Assembly (NCBI RefSeq): GCF_030272615.1
Contig: NC_081413.1
Coordinates: 717,299,867-717,363,866 of the forward strand
From: Cryptomeria japonica
Taxonomy: Eukaryota > Streptophyta > Pinopsida > Cupressales > Cupressaceae
Direction of reading: 5' to 3'
DNA: 64,000 nucleotides
Part shown: positions 11,382 through 23,910 of the stretch, one piece after another
Layout: each line of letters starts with the position of its first letter
Numbering within the stretch: position 1 is the first letter of the stretch
Program-made: the position numbers and the translations under genes
Notes under the pieces: generated by a model
What the model was told of the DNA's origin: nothing
The model's database searches: none
Seen by the model: the letters and a program-made list of their open reading frames with translations, nothing else

Positions 11382-14300
11382 TTACAAGTCTTTTTCAACC
11401 TCCGTGGCTTCTTCTACTTGTTGTCCCGTTGCAACCTCTTCTAGCTATTCTGCATCCCGAATGGTATATTTTCTTATACACTCATTGTACACATCATTAG
11501 TTGGCCATGAGAAGTTAATCACTTTTGCCTTTTCCTTGGTTAACCTTTTCCAGGAATTTCTCATCTTGTTGACCTCTGAATTGAGAAAACCATAATGAGA
11601 TTTGATTCTCTCTATCTTCTGAATTGTTACAAAAAAAAGGAAGCATCATCTAAGTCAACAATTCCTTTTATTCTAGCTGACAATTTGGCCTCTAATTCTT
11701 TAAGCCACACTTGTTTGTCCTTCAATTGATTTGGGCTGACAAAAACTCTTGGAATCAATTCAAAAACCTGATCAATGTATTCCTTTTTGTACAAGTTGAT
11801 TTTCTTGTCAGCATTGTCTATCCCTTCTGCTAATTTTATTAGATCCTTTATGGTGTCACAAGTGGATTTGATGATAGGATCAGACCCTTCTTGATCATAA
11901 GATACACAAATAAGCTCCAAATCCTGCTCTCTAGGCTTCCACTTGTCAAAAATAGGTATCAAAATGGCCTTATCTCCATTAAGCTCATTCCACATATCCA
12001 AAATCTTGCTTATGTTATTATACAATAGTGAGGCCCCCATGGTATCTGTAAAACTTGAAATGGTAGCCCTTACTCTTTCTTCATACTTCTTTGCATACAA
12101 GGCTTGAGCCTGTGTAAAATTCTCCAATTCTTGGGGAGTGATTTCAAACATTTGAGAACTAGAAGGTGCTAGAGATGGTGGGAACTCAGTAATGGGTTGG
12201 TAGGTGGAGGTCTTGTAGGAGAAGAGGAGATCATTAGTGTTGAAGACTCACCTTGATGGTACTGTCCTATCAACTAGCTTTGTAGCTTAGCAATGAAGCT
12301 ATCTTTACTCCTTACCTCTTCTTTAGCATTGTTGTAAGCTTTCAAAATTGTCTCCAACTTAACTTGGAGGTCTGCCTTTTCCGTAGCCTCCCTTTCTGCT
12401 ACTGCAACACTAAACTTTGCAGTCTCTAGCATAGTGCTAGCAGCTTCCACTACCCCTGTGTTCTACACTCTTTTCACTATCATTCCATCAAGGTAACTTG
12501 ACCCTGTGGTGTCCTTACTTCTCTTATTCTCATCTCTCTTAAGAGACCACATGACTAGTGTAGCATTGTCTTTGCTAAAAGTAACTCCCTCCATGGGTTT
12601 GGTTTCTTTTCTCAATGCCTCCAATACCAAGGCATCTTCTATGTCTCACTCAAGGAGAATGAGTACTCCAACTTGTGCCACCATATCTCTTCTTTGCTCA
12701 GGAGTGATGTTCTTAAACTCATCTATCATTTCTTGCTTTATTTCCTCCTCAACCACAGCTAGATCATTAAGAGGCTACTCACCTTTTCTCTTTTAACACC
12801 TTGCATTGTATTTATCAATGTTCTGCTTCAATACAAATTGCATGAAGGGTCCTGATGTAACAAAGTTGTTGTCAGCCAAGAAGTCCTCACTGGCCTATTT
12901 GATCTCAGGATCCCACTCCTATCCTTTGAACTCATTGGTAGTGATATTCATCTCAGTAGCAAGGGGCTCTTTTGGTATTCCCTCTTCTACTTCATCATAT
13001 GTGTAAGCTATTTCTCCCAGACTGCCTAACTATATCAGTTGTTCAGCTGCTGCCTGTTCATCTCCTATGTGAATAGGGGATTGAGATGGAGAGTACAAGG
13101 GTGTATCAGATTGTATTTCTTTTCCTACTCTCTGCTTCTGTGGGCTATCTTGGATGTCAGTGACATCCTGTATCTTCCGCTTTCCTTTAGAGGTAGAGGG
13201 CTCTCCTGTTGTAGGCATCAACACACTATAATTAGACTTCTTGTGCAACGTATAGTCACTAGGAGGGATTGCTCTAGTGGAGGCAGACCTACTTAGAACC
13301 ATTCTTGCTTTTTCAGGGTTGTCTTTAATTACAACCTCCCTCTTTTCTTTCAAAGTCTGCATGACATCCTCAAAGCAAAGAATTAGGAACTTCATTTTCT
13401 TCTCAAAAGGGTGAAAGCTAGACAATGAGTCATAGCTGGTATCAAACTGATGTACAAAGTCTAAGGCCTTTTTATAAGCCACCCACTTTTCCTTCCTCAG
13501 CTCTTGCTCATCTAGATCAAACTCATTTCTAATGAGGTCTTCAAGAAACTGAAATTGATGGGGTCTACCTCTGCATATTGCCCTCTTTCTAAACATGCCA
13601 TTGAAGAAATATTTAGGATTGGCACACGTAGACACTGCAGTTGACAAATGATAAGGTTTAAGAAAGTCCTCAAAACAGTTCCAACCTCCCTTGGTTATTA
13701 CAAATTGGTGGGCTATAGTAACCGTAGGGAAAATAGTGCCTTTACCCCTGCCTGTTAGCTTTGCCTCTTGCACACTACCAATTTGTCTGAGGATTTCAAC
13801 AATTCCCACTTTGAGAGGGACTTGATAGGGCAATAAAAATGGAGTGCCTCTGAAACCAAATACTCTGAAAACTATGGAGATAGGGTATAAGTAAATATCA
13901 CCCCAATTATGGACAATTTTTATACTTTTTGCAAATTCTTTTGGTCTAATAAATTCCAAAAGAACCTTGGGGACTCTTGGATTTTCTGAACAGAGGAGAG
14001 TCCTAATCTTTGATGCAAAACATTTATCAAACTTTAAGAAACTAGCATCATCTCTATCCCATGACAGCACTGTAATCCATAATTGCACTGGCATCTTTTC
14101 TCCATCTTTCTCTTTTACAAGATCTATTCCACTTGCAAAATAATCACCACCTTTGAATAAAAATAGATGCATGAGGAGGGAATACCATCCAAAAGGCCTA
14201 TTAACCTTCCCATTCTTTATTCCTATCAATCCTTCATGGATAGCATCAGTGATAAAGGAAGCATAATCAAAGGTTACTGCAAGAGAAGGATTCAAAATCT

Positions 14301-15000
14301 AAGCAATCATTAGCATTTAATGATTGGGCATATTTGCCTCAGTATCCTCTCCTAAAATCTGGCAAAGTGACCAATACAATCCCTTAGCCCTAAGGGTGAA
14401 CAGATTCAATGAGAAGGGCTCTTCAGTGTTGGGTCCTACAACTGTCAACCCACCTATCTTCACAAAGAATTCCTTAAGAGGCCTATTTCTAAGGTGATTC
14501 CTCTGTGCACTGTATACTTGAGCTAATGATTTGAAATTAATAGGTTCTAGAAAATTAGTAAACTCATTAAGCCCAAAAGCACTTCTCAATTCCTCATTAT
14601 TTATTTCAATGAGGGCTTTCCCATTTATATCCCTAATGCTCCTTGCGACTGGATCATAATTATGTGCAATCTGAGTTAGGAGATCCATATCCATGAATAC
14701 TCCTGGAACTACCAATTGTCCCACATCTAACTCCCAGATGCTATTTTGTGGGGCTGGGGAATTTCTCATGCCAAATCCAACTTTAAACAACCCCAACCCA
14801 GACAACCCAACCTATGGGTCTCTCAACGAGTTACCCTTGTCATATAACCCCTCTCCTATTTTCAAATGAGGAGCTCTTGGCACTAGTTCTTTCACCTTTG
14901 ATGCTTGATTAGTTGACAATGTCAACTATTCAAGAAAATCATCACAAATGGCCCTTTCCTGGTAATTAACTTTTCTTGAGAATTCTCTCTTAGGTGCCAT
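11382..15000 (-). pseudogene. F: accessory retroelement reading frame of about 1,200 codons, unknown function
   Basis: I do not recognise the product. The start is taken at ATG 15000 (MAPKREFSRKVNYQ) and the end at TAA 11384-11382 (EVEKDL). Stops and frameshifts break it. The open pieces are 14805-14317, 14295-13030 and 12151-11627, with coherent reading in shifted frames between and after them. The N-terminal two-fifths look globular (LWSLCQ-like segments, then FGWYSLLMHLFLFKGG). A basic stretch GKRKIQDVTDIQDSPQKQR follows (about 13190-13110). The middle is helical and charged (AEREATEKADLQVKLET), probably coiled coil, and the C-terminus is also helical. No RT, integrase, protease or zinc knuckle is visible. 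Its overall plan (globular N-terminus, basic hinge, helical tail) resembles the H frame at 58084-55150. An ORF1 of unknown function occurs in Ogre elements; homology to it is untested. Confidence 0.65.
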
Positions 15001-15380
15001 CTTAAAATATGCAAGCAATTTAACTATTAGCCCCAACTGGTTCTGTGACAAATCAAGACCTCAATTAAAACACACTGCTAAAAAATTGCCACACAAGAGT
15101 ACAAGAAAACCTATTTTTAGCTTGAAGGAATCTGCTCTGTGATTGAATGAATTTGCTCTATATTTGAAGAAAATAGCTCTGCAACCACTTTCTCTACAAT
15201 AATTCTTTAAATGATATCTTCATCTGATTGATACGAAATCATATATGGTACTCAGGCTCTTAACTGCGACATTGATACCGCATGCTTCGGTCGTCCTTCA
15301 AAATTGAATTCATGAGAAAATTCAAAATTTTTGCTCCAATGGGTCACAACATGCCTGCACATTTTTCCTTTTCACTCTTT
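15001..15380 (-). promoter_or_regulatory. Leader and possible promoter of F
   Basis: Between the U3 modules and the F start codon lie about 380 bases without a gene. A TATA-like ATATAT (about 15239-15246) is the only promoter-type signal I can point to. A weak primer-binding-site-like stretch (TTGTCACAGAACC, then TTGGGG) lies some 40 bases before the ATG on the reverse strand. If real, it would make F the first internal gene of its own element. Confidence 0.3.
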
Positions 15381-15389
15381 CCCTATTTT

Positions 15390-16970
15390 GCAGAGCATAA
15401 CCTTCGAGCAATTTCATCAAACAAAATCACGCCAACTGTCTGATCAAATGAAACTTGATCGGTCTTTACACTGACTTAACAGCTTTGCCTTAGCACCAGG
15501 CCCTACCTCCTTTTCACCATTTCGCGGGCTTTATCCTCTGAGCACTTTTCTTTCACAAAGCTGTGCCAGGCGTTAGATGGAACTTTAACTACTTGGTGTT
15601 TAACTCTTACCGGGACCGTCAGCTTCTTCATTAACCGCACCTCTATCTTGATGGCTAACGGTCTTTTGCTATTTCGCATAGCTTAAACCGCTTTCAACTT
15701 AGGGCCACGAAATGACGTGAAGCGTTGGATCAAATTGGAGATGACCATCCTTTAAGGGAGACCTTTATGCTTGCTTCACTTACGTAGCTCTTTTACTGGT
15801 TACCGAATACCACGTGGCACTTAACCATTAGCTTTGGAAAACTCTTTGGGTTTAGTTCAAAGTAAGCCATGTGTCTTTCCCTTATAAGCATCGGTTACAC
15901 ATTGGTGGGCCCTCAATTTCTTCTGAAACCACATTTCAATCGACATGTCACCATCTAGCATTACACCTGGATGAACCTTCCCTTCCTTTTGCTACTTCAT
16001 GAAGCATATCCCTTGGTTGGTTTGCATCCATGAAACAACGGGAGCCCTTAGATTGAATCAGAGTTGATCCCTTTTTAACTTCATGCTTTATCTGTCCCTT
16101 GGACCCCAAAACCTTTTCGCTATTTTGCTGGTTTTAAAACACGAGCACTTTACCTTCGCGAACTGACGTGGACCGTTAGATTATACTTAACTTGCTCGAT
16201 GCTTAGCAACTTAACTGAATTCGGCAGACGTGGGACCTCTAACTAAACTCCATCCACCTAGCATCTAGTCACTTTCGAACTTACATGTCAGCCTTTCATT
16301 TGCTGAGAGAAAACATTGGATTCCACCTCATCCTTGCCACCTATATCTGCTAGGTCACTTCTTATCCCATGGCATGACTCACCTCTGGGACCTACTTTTT
16401 AATCCTTAGATCTGACTTGCTAATTATTTTGACCTTATGCCATGTGCCATCATCTTACTCGCCATCTCGACCAACTCGACTGCCTGCTTGGAACTCCATG
16501 TCATTTCACTACTTCACGAAAGCTAACTATCGAGCATCTTCCTCTTGTGAAGCTGTGCTAACCATAAGATCAAATGAGACTTGTGCATCTGTTATGCTCT
16601 TATAAAAACTCCCTTTTCGCAGACTGAAAAACCTTTTCACTATTTCGTAGGGCATAACCTTCGAGCATCTATCAGCCATGAAACATCGCAAATCGTCGAT
16701 CTCTCTTAAACTTGATCACCTTTTAGTTGTTTGAAAAGTCTTCGTTGTAGGGTCCCGCCAAACCTTTTCTCCATTTCGCGAAAGGTATTTCACTTGCAAT
16801 TTTCGGTTGTGAACTAATGCCAGCCATTAGATCTTGAATGGGATGGAGCCTTTTTAAACCAGACCAAATTAGCACCATTGAACACGGTTTTCCCTTTCGC
16901 CATTTCACAAGCCTTAAACCACGTGCAACTTTGCCTAATGAAATAGCAAAAACCATAGATCCATCTTAAA
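15390..16970 (-). repeat. Array of diverged U3 modules (about eight copies)
   Basis: On the forward strand a core such as TATTTCGCAGGGCATAACC, often followed by TTCGAGCA and by GACGTGGACCGTTAGAT-like tails, recurs near 15390, 15520, 15665, 16105, 16505, 16620, 16760 and 16890. Copies are heavily diverged and unevenly spaced (about 110-450 bases). The TTTCGC...GCGAAA core is partly self-complementary. The array sits where U3 enhancers would be in the block 10443-17086. Confidence 0.6.
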
Positions 16971-17086
16971 GCTGCGTGCAACTTACTGGGCCTGACAACA
17001 TTAGGAAGAAAAGATATAAGGCATAAATTTTTTACAATTAATTCAACAACTGCCTAGGCAAATGACAAGGGGGGACACCTCATACA

Positions 17087-17501
17087 ACCCCAAGACCCAT
17101 TACTTAAGTGGATGAAGTAACATAGGAATAGAAACCAGAGGGTTTTTGATCAAACATTGAGCGGTTTTAAATTGGAACTCTAAATCCTTAAGACCTAACA
17201 TAGACTTGAAGCAGTTGATAGTGTGTCTAACTCAAAATTTCAAAAACTTAGCCAATTATGGGAAAAGAAAACCCATTTCTTAAACAGTTATAACAGGAGT
17301 CATTTCAACCCTCTCTCCAAATGGAACTTTTTGAAAATTCAGCTACTCCACATCATGACAGCAAAACAAAACAGGAAAACTAGGAAAAAAACAAGTGGTG
17401 CTACCTAAAACAGAAACTACAAAACTGTGTATGAGCACTTATTGAAAAATAGAACAGCAAAAATAGAATGTGTATCGACATTTATTAGCTTAAATGAAAT
17501 C
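17087..17501 (-). other. B 3' untranslated region
   Basis: About 415 bases between the integrase stop and the proposed LTR boundary. A purine-rich GGGTCTTGGGG on the reverse strand just before TGTATGAGG could be a polypurine tract. Nothing coding seen. Confidence 0.45.
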
Positions 17502-18849
17502 TCAAAGGCAAGCTTTGAGATGAATCCCATTAATTGAGATTGGAAGGGTCTCACCATTCAACTTTGAAATCTGAAAAGCATTATGGTGCTTTTTCTTAGT
17601 AATGATGTATGAGCCATCCCATATGACATCAAATTTAGTATGCTTTCCAGGCTTACTCTTTAATTCATCCCATTTCAAAACCAAATCTCCCTCATTGAAA
17701 ACTCTCAGAGCTTCCTTTCTGTCAAAAGTCCTCTTCATTTGAGCTTGATGATTTTCAATAGTCAACAATCTTTGCTTTCTTACCTCCTCCAACTTTATTA
17801 GTTCTTCCAACCTAACCTGCATGGGTTCTTCTTGCAACATTTCTATCTCTCTAATCGGAGTTAGTGTCAGAATTTCAACTAAAATTGGGAGTCTTTCCTC
17901 TTTACCATAAACAAGGACATAGGGAGATATACCTATAACTCTCTTAGGGGTGATCCTATCAACCCACAATGCATGTTTCAACTGAGTGTACCAAGTTCTT
18001 TGATTATCTTCTATTGTCCTCTTGATTATCCTAATCAAGTTCTTATTAGTAGACTTAGCTTTTCCATTAACCTGAGGGTAATAATTGGATGAAGTACTAA
18101 AAAATATGCTATTCTGGACAGCCCAATCAGTAATCTTAAATCCTACAAAATATAATGATTTTTTCTGAAATAATAGAATCAGGGATACCAAACCTTGCTA
18201 TTAAGTCCTGATAAAAGTTTAGGACTACACTTTCATTTGCCTTCTTCAAGGGTACAAATTCAGTCCACTTGGTAAAGTAATCAGTGGCTGTCAAGATCCA
18301 TTTATGCCTAGAACTTGAAGGTGGATTGATGACTTTGATAAAATCAAGACCCCACTTCATGAATGGTTGTTCAATTTGAATAGGTTGCAGGGGTAAAGCT
18401 TCCATCTTCTGTTTGCCTACAAATATTGCATAATTCTTACATTTCCTTACCCAAGCATAGGTATCTTTATGCAAATTAGGCCAAAAATATCCTACCCTCA
18501 TGAACTTTAATGCTTTAATCTATGGTGCAAAGTGACCACCAACTAGTCCATTATGGAATTCCTCTAATATTCTCTCAGTTTGATCTGAATCTATGCGTCT
18601 TAAGATTACACCATTAAAATCTTTTCTAAACAAAATCCCATCCAAAATGATATAAGGGATAGCTTGAAGTCTATAGTATCTTCGTTTATCATTTTTTAGA
18701 CCTTTAGGACACTCACTAGTCTAAAGAAAATTCATCATTTCTTACAGCCAACTTGTAGGAGATGTTGCTACAATAATTGGCACATTATCTTAATGAACTA
18801 GGACAACTTCTTCACTTTCTTGTTCGGTGTTTTCATTGTAACCAGCAAG
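17502..18849 (-). pseudogene. pol: B pol: integrase
   Basis: Reverse-strand reading. The zinc-binding N-terminus, HNGLVGGHFAP then WVRKCKNYAIF, has lost the last Cys (CKNY). The catalytic core follows (WGLDFIKVINPPSSSRHKW, DYFTKWTEFVPLKKA, FGIPDSII), then a frameshift between 18191 and 18136. The next part reads YYPQVNGKAKSTNKNLIRIIK; the expected catalytic Glu in the usual QGNGQAE segment is changed (NGKAKS). The tail (DRKEALRVFNEGDLVLKW, KFDVIWDGSYII) is the C-terminal domain typical of gypsy integrases. The enzyme would insert element cDNA into host DNA. Inactive by frameshift and lost residues. Confidence 0.88.
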
Positions 18850-20211
18850 CTATTTGCATAATCCCTTACCTCTAATCAGCTTTGTTACCTTTATATTGAC
18901 ATCATACTCCATCACTTTCATGATCCAACCAACTCTTTTGTCGTTAAGATCTCTATTCAACAAAATTTCTTTTATACTAGGATGAGCAACCATTAGGTGA
19001 ATTTTGTTATTTGAAAGCATGTGTCTAAATTTCTTTAGACTTCTAATGACTACTAATGCATGTTTCTCAACAAAAGAATAATTTTGTTTGTACCCTTCTA
19101 GGCCTTGGCTAAAGAATGCTATTGGTTGTTCCAATCCCTCATCATTCTATTGAATCAACATAGCTGAAATAGTGTCAAAAGTACCAAAAGCATATAATAT
19201 TAAATCCTTTACAAAGTCTAGATTAATCAAAGTAGGTGTTGATGCTATGGCAGTCTTAATTTCTTCAAAATTATTCTTAGCCTCTTTGGACCAGCTAAAA
19301 GTAACATTTTTCTTAAGCATGCTAGTCAATGGATTCAAAAGAAATGCTATATTAGGGATAAACCTCCTTACAAAATTGATTTTGCCTATAAAGATTTGAA
19401 GGGCTTTCTTATGTGCAGGTAAAGGAAAAGCTAAAATGGCAATTACCCTCTCCAGATCTATGGTTATTCCATGTTTTGAGACAATATAGCCCAACAACTT
19501 ACGCTCGTGTACGACAAAAATTCACTTTTTGGGATTTAAAGATATTCCATATTCTCTACACCTTTCAAAAATCTGCCTTAAGTGAGAAAAGTGCTCTTCC
19601 ACATGCTTTGAAAAAATGGTTATGTCATCAAGATAAACCAAAACGGATTTATTTATAAGACCTTGGAAGGCCATATCCATTTCCCTCTGAAAGGTTGCTC
19701 CTGCATTAGACAAACCAAAAGGCATTTTCCTATATGCCATTGTTCCCCATTTTGTAGTAAAGGCAGTTTTAAATTGGTCATCCTCTTTTACTAGAATCTG
19801 ATTATAACCAGAATAACCATCAAGTAGTTAAAATCTATCTAAATTTGAAACTACTTGTAAGATCTGTTCCATTGAGGGCATCGGGTAATGATCTTTTAGA
19901 GAAGCTCTATTAAGATCTCTAAAGTCTACACAAAGTCTAAGCTCACCATTTTTCTTTCTTATAGGAACCAAATTTGAAACTTAAGATGTATGCTTTATAG
20001 GAAAGATGATATTACCTTGGATCAACTAGTTTAGTTCTGTCTTCATAAGATACTCAAGCTTTGGATTAAGGGGCCTTTTCTTTTGTCTCACATGATTGGC
20101 ATCAACTTCCAACTCTATGGTGTGTTGGGCTAATGTAGGGTTAAATCCCTTAAAATCTTCATACTGCCATGCAAATACATCATTTAACTCTTGACAAAGC
20201 AAAACAAATGT
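18850..20211 (-). pseudogene. pol: B pol: RT and degenerate gypsy RNase H
   Basis: RT motifs in order: FPIKHTS, VSNLVPIRKKNGELRLCVDF, LLDGYSGYNQ, MPFGLSNAGATFQREM, and an intact VYLDD box (about 19646-19632), followed by SLNPKK and KLLGYIVSKHG. The gypsy RNase H then reads LYAFGTFDTISAMLIQ, PIAFFSQGL, FVEKHALVV and MVAHPSIKEIL. Compared with the family consensus (TDAS; E; TDHxxL) the first Asp is Phe and the TDH Asp is Ala, while the Glu remains. A-plus has lost the same two positions. The upstream archaeal-type RNase H presumably replaces it. Several stops interrupt the frame, for example after IQ near 19147. Confidence 0.87.
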
Positions 20212-21269
20212 CTATTTCTCATCAGTTGTACATACCTTTCCAAGCTTTAAGAACTTATCTCTGAAGATCTCAATAGGTTCATAGTGCTCCTCTTTAACTA
20301 GCATCCTGCCCTTTTCCTTTCTAACCTGATCATCAGTGTTAAAGATTGACTCAAGGGTTACCAATCCCTTTGGAAGCTTATTAGTTTTCAATTGAAGAAT
20401 CCAATTTTCATATTGCTTTACAAACTTATGCTGATTACCAACTGCCAATTCAGCCTCTTCAATAAGAAAATTAATAATTTGTTCATCTGAATCAAAGACT
20501 TGCCAATTGACACTGTTATCTAGAATTGAAGTCCTAACAACCACTTTGACATATTGTTGTCTTTCAATATTTCTTACCTCATCTGGTATATCAAATTGAG
20601 CACCCAAGGCAGCCAATTTATCTGCTTCCTTATTATGATTTCTAGGCACTGACAATAGATTGAAAGCATCAAATTCTTCAATTGTCCCATATCCTATACT
20701 TACACATTTAAGAACATCATTTTAGTCACATTGACACCTCTTACTTGATTTACCACTAGCTCACTGTCCCCAAATACTTGCAAACACTTTACATTTCTTT
20801 TTCTAGCCCATTCCAATCCATTTGCAAGTGGCTCATATTCAGATGTATTATTAGTACAGCTAAACAAAAATATAAAGGCTGAAAAATATTTCTTACCTTT
20901 AGGAGAGATTAACATAACACCACCATCAAAACCAACCTTGCTCCTCGAGCCATCAAAATAGAGTTTCCATAATTCATTGTTCTGTTGCTCACCCTGCTGA
21001 TTGGACAATTGATTGTCACCCTTTTCAAGATTAGGGATAGCGACACCTTCCTCATGGATCATGTAGACATCTATCTCTAACTCTTCCATATGCTTGAATG
21101 GATCTTCCTCATCATTCTCTACTGCCCATTCATCTAATACTACATCAGGTATCCCTTCTATTGGAGTGTTTGGATTTGGGATATCAGGTTGTTCATTAGA
21201 TTCTTGTATAGACAAATTTGCATTAACAACACTTGGGATGTATGGTTCTATATGATCATTAGATAACAA
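20212..21269 (-). pseudogene. pol: B pol: archaeal-type RNase H and linker to RT
   Basis: The piece 21269-20700 begins with an acidic linker and then reads ELWKLYFDGSRSKVGFDGG, CTNNTSEYEPLANGLEWA and FGDSELVVNQVRG. After a frameshift, 20655-20212 starts VPRNHNKEADKLAALGAQF. All four acidic positions (D, E, D, D) of the archaeal-type RNase H survive. A conserved NWQVFDSDEQIINFLIEE segment, matched in A by NWQVFEDDEDILRF, links it to RT. As in both A copies it precedes RT. Its inferred job is removal of the RNA strand during reverse transcription. Confidence 0.85.
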
Positions 21270-21896
21270 TTATGATTTTATGGTCACTTTTGTACCATAT
21301 CTTGTTCTGAAAAACACATGTGACCAATTAGAGGATAAACACCCACTCAACTTGGCTGTGAAATCTCTAGACAAGCATAAAGCAAAGTAAGGTGGAAGAT
21401 CTATGATGTAGACATCTTGTGGGATTGAGAATTTTGGGCATGCATGCAATATGAGATCCAAATTTTTAATCACACCTATTGTGTTTATTGCTGTCCCATC
21501 TAACTGGACTACCCCTTTTGAAAGAGGCTCATATGTCAAACCCATCTTATCAACTATCTTCTTTGGCATGACATAACTACTTGCACTTGAATCAAACATA
21601 CAATTATGCACTAGGTGCTGACCTATGATTAAAGTCAAATAAAAAGGAGGGGATTTAACCTTCTGATTTTGTTGTTCGGCCTTCTTTTCTTGAGGGACAT
21701 TGGATAAGACTACTTTGGGTTGCTCATTAGGAAGCTCTTGTGACAAAGAGATGTTAGACAAGGCATTTTTAAGCAAACCTTTTTGCCCTTGTAGAGCTAA
21801 GGAATCCCACATTGAGACATTGACATTCATCTTTTTCAATTGATCCAAAATATTAAATGAGCTTGTACTAACCTTGCCCTCTTTTAGCAACGACAT
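21270..21896 (-). pseudogene. pol: B pol: aspartic protease
   Basis: The reverse strand reads LTLIIGQHLVHNCMFDSSAS followed by VMPKKIVDKMGL, the fold opening of plant gypsy retropepsins. The catalytic triplet is D-S-S instead of D-S/T-G, so activity is doubtful. Downstream LDGTAINTIGVIKNLDLIL and PPYFALCLSRDF match the rest of the domain (A-plus: HYGMILSRQWAV). Its role would be processing of the Gag-Pol polyprotein. Confidence 0.8.
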
Positions 21897-23655
21897 CCTC
21901 TTGAACTTGTGCTATTGGTAATTGACCTCTTAGCTGATCCTTGTTGACCACTGGTTGCCCTTTTGGTATGATTTGTATATTTGGAGTGGGTTGAGGTCCA
22001 AGTGGTTCTTGTCGGCTTGTAGAAGCATGCTTGATGCCTTTATGAGCTTTATGTCCTATATCAATGGCTCTCTTTTTGGACCGTGTATTGGTTGCAATAG
22101 AAGTGTAGGACTGATTCTAATCTTGTGGCTATTTTACTCCACAAAATTCTTCACCTTGCCAATTGACCAAGGTAACATCTGGGCCTTGTTCAGAATGAGA
22201 AACTTGTTGATCATGAGTTCCATGAGTACTATCTTCTGAGACAACAACATTATTTTGAACCATGAGTGCTTGATATAGCACACCGTTCAAACAAGTGGTC
22301 TGATTATGAGGTTGGTTGCAAGGATAACACTAATCATAATTCAATGCCATGTTGTTTTGAGCTGGGATGATATCTCTGGATGTGCTGGTAGTGTTGGGAT
22401 TGTAAGGTATATTGGATCTTTGGTTATAATTTCTCCTTTGACCTTGCGGGTCAGCTTGATAAGGAGGCATGTTCTGCTGATTACTCTGATAAGGGGCTTG
22501 ATAAGGCTTGGTGTTCTGGTAAACTTGCTTCTCAATATTGGTCATTTTGTTACCAAATCCTTGGAACATGGTTTTCATTTCATTTTTAAACTCCTAAAAG
22601 TCTTGATTCGGGAGTGTGACAATATTTTCTTGGGTTGCAACTTGATAATTCAGTGCTGGTAAAGGTGGGACAATGACTAGAGGAGGCTCTAAAAGAGGTA
22701 CAATAGACTATATTTCTAGAAATATGGGCATTGGGGGCCTAGGGGCTATTTTACCAGCCTGAGTTAGGTAGTTTTTTTCCCTAATAGAAACATCAAATGC
22801 ATTTGGTAGAGTATTTGCACCCATAGACTGAATCATGACTAAAATGTCACTATTAAGGGCTCTAAGATAAGATAGAAATACATGAGCAGGAGTAGGCCTT
22901 ACCATGACAGGGATTCTACTCCAAGTCTTTTGGAAATGAAAATTGAAGCCGGTCATTTTCTCTTGAGGGGATCTCTTTATGGTACTCAACTATTCTAATA
23001 GTGACAAATGGTCAGATTTGTCCTAAAACTATGAATTTAATCTATCACCCAGCTAATCCCAGGTATCAATTGAGTTTACAGGTAGTCCTCTAAACCATTG
23101 AAGCGCTTTCCCTTTAAATGAGGCTGCCAAGAGTCTGATTGCAACATTCTCTTGTGTGATATGATATACACCACACAATGAAGCTACATCCCTTATATGT
23201 TCAATGGGAGTGGTCTGATCTTCTCCTATGAAAAAGGTAGGCTTTTCAATGATGCTATAGGAATATCATCATAATGAGTAAGATTCAAAGGGCTACCTTG
23301 ATTGAAAGGTACAAAAGGCCGAGCTCTTGGAAGAGCCATTAGAATAACAAGTGGATTTACTTGTGGATTCTGGGTAATAGATTGCTGAATTGGAGTAGTT
23401 GCAAAAAGAGGATTTATGCAGGTGGCAAAATTAGGCTGAGAATTAGGTAGAGGAGAAGAATTAGATAGGAGATCAGAATCTGGAATTTCCTAAAAAACTT
23501 CATCTGAAGAACTTTCTGGAAACTTGACTGCTGAATTTGTTGCTTTCTCTATCTTTTTTCGTTATCCTTGACCTTCTCTGTGATGGTGGTAGCTCAATAT
23601 GATCAACTAGATCCTCGCTCTGTCTAGTTTGATACTTTCTCACATGCTACAAAAT
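21897..23655 (-). pseudogene. gag: B gag with short-spaced zinc knuckle
   Basis: Reverse-strand reading, broken by several frameshifts and stops. The N-terminus starts near 23655 (YQTRQSEDLVDHIELPPSQ) after a TAG, so the true start is uncertain. A weakly conserved capsid-like part follows (ARPFVPFNQG, KGKRFNGLEDY). A Gln/Asn/Pro-rich stretch lies at 22578-22330 (PYQAPYQSNQQNMPPYQ). A zinc knuckle CYPCNQPHNQTTC at 22329-22291 has spacing CX2CX3HX4C, the same unusual spacing as in A-plus and A-minus. Such knuckles bind element RNA during packaging. Confidence 0.75.
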
Positions 23656-23890
23656 GTCACTGGATCTGCATAGAAACCAAGAAAATAAGTCACTAGGTAT
23701 GAAAAATGTTGCCTCTAAAGGCTGGAATTGCTACTCCTTACACCAAAAGTAGCAAGAGTGAATATTTGTTGAGCTTAGATAGTTCAAATGTGTCCCACTA
23801 GGCATGCAAAAAACTGTTGTCACTCAAATTGCACCCGTAATGCACAAGCTAAAAGCTCAAGCAACTTGGTGAGACATGGGATAATTCTTA

Positions 23891-23906
23891 GGCCTATGGG
23901 TTGCCA
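23891..23906 (-). promoter_or_regulatory. B primer-binding site
   Basis: On the reverse strand TGGCAACCCATAGGCC follows the proposed LTR end TTCTCA (23911) after a CTAT spacer. Its first seven bases equal the A-minus site TGGCAAC, which supports a shared, Arg-type tRNA primer; the rest differs. Confidence 0.55.
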
Positions 23907-23910
23907 ATAG

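Larger units (their letters stand above)
10443..17086 (-). mobile_element. LTR-like block between B and A-minus, carrying reading frame F
   Basis: The left edge is set by the A-minus primer-binding site. The right edge is proposed at TGTATGAGGTGTCC (reverse strand from 17086), right after a G-rich tract downstream of B integrase. The part at 10443-11380 resembles the R-U5 part of the A-plus LTR (for example GATAAAGCACTGG versus GATAAGGCACTGG). The part at 15390-16970 looks like a U3 made of repeated CG-bearing modules. Between them sits F, a long reading frame. Either this is one 6.6-kb LTR with an embedded gene, or a separate F element fused with the A-minus LTR. No second copy is in the window to decide. 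Confidence 0.5.
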
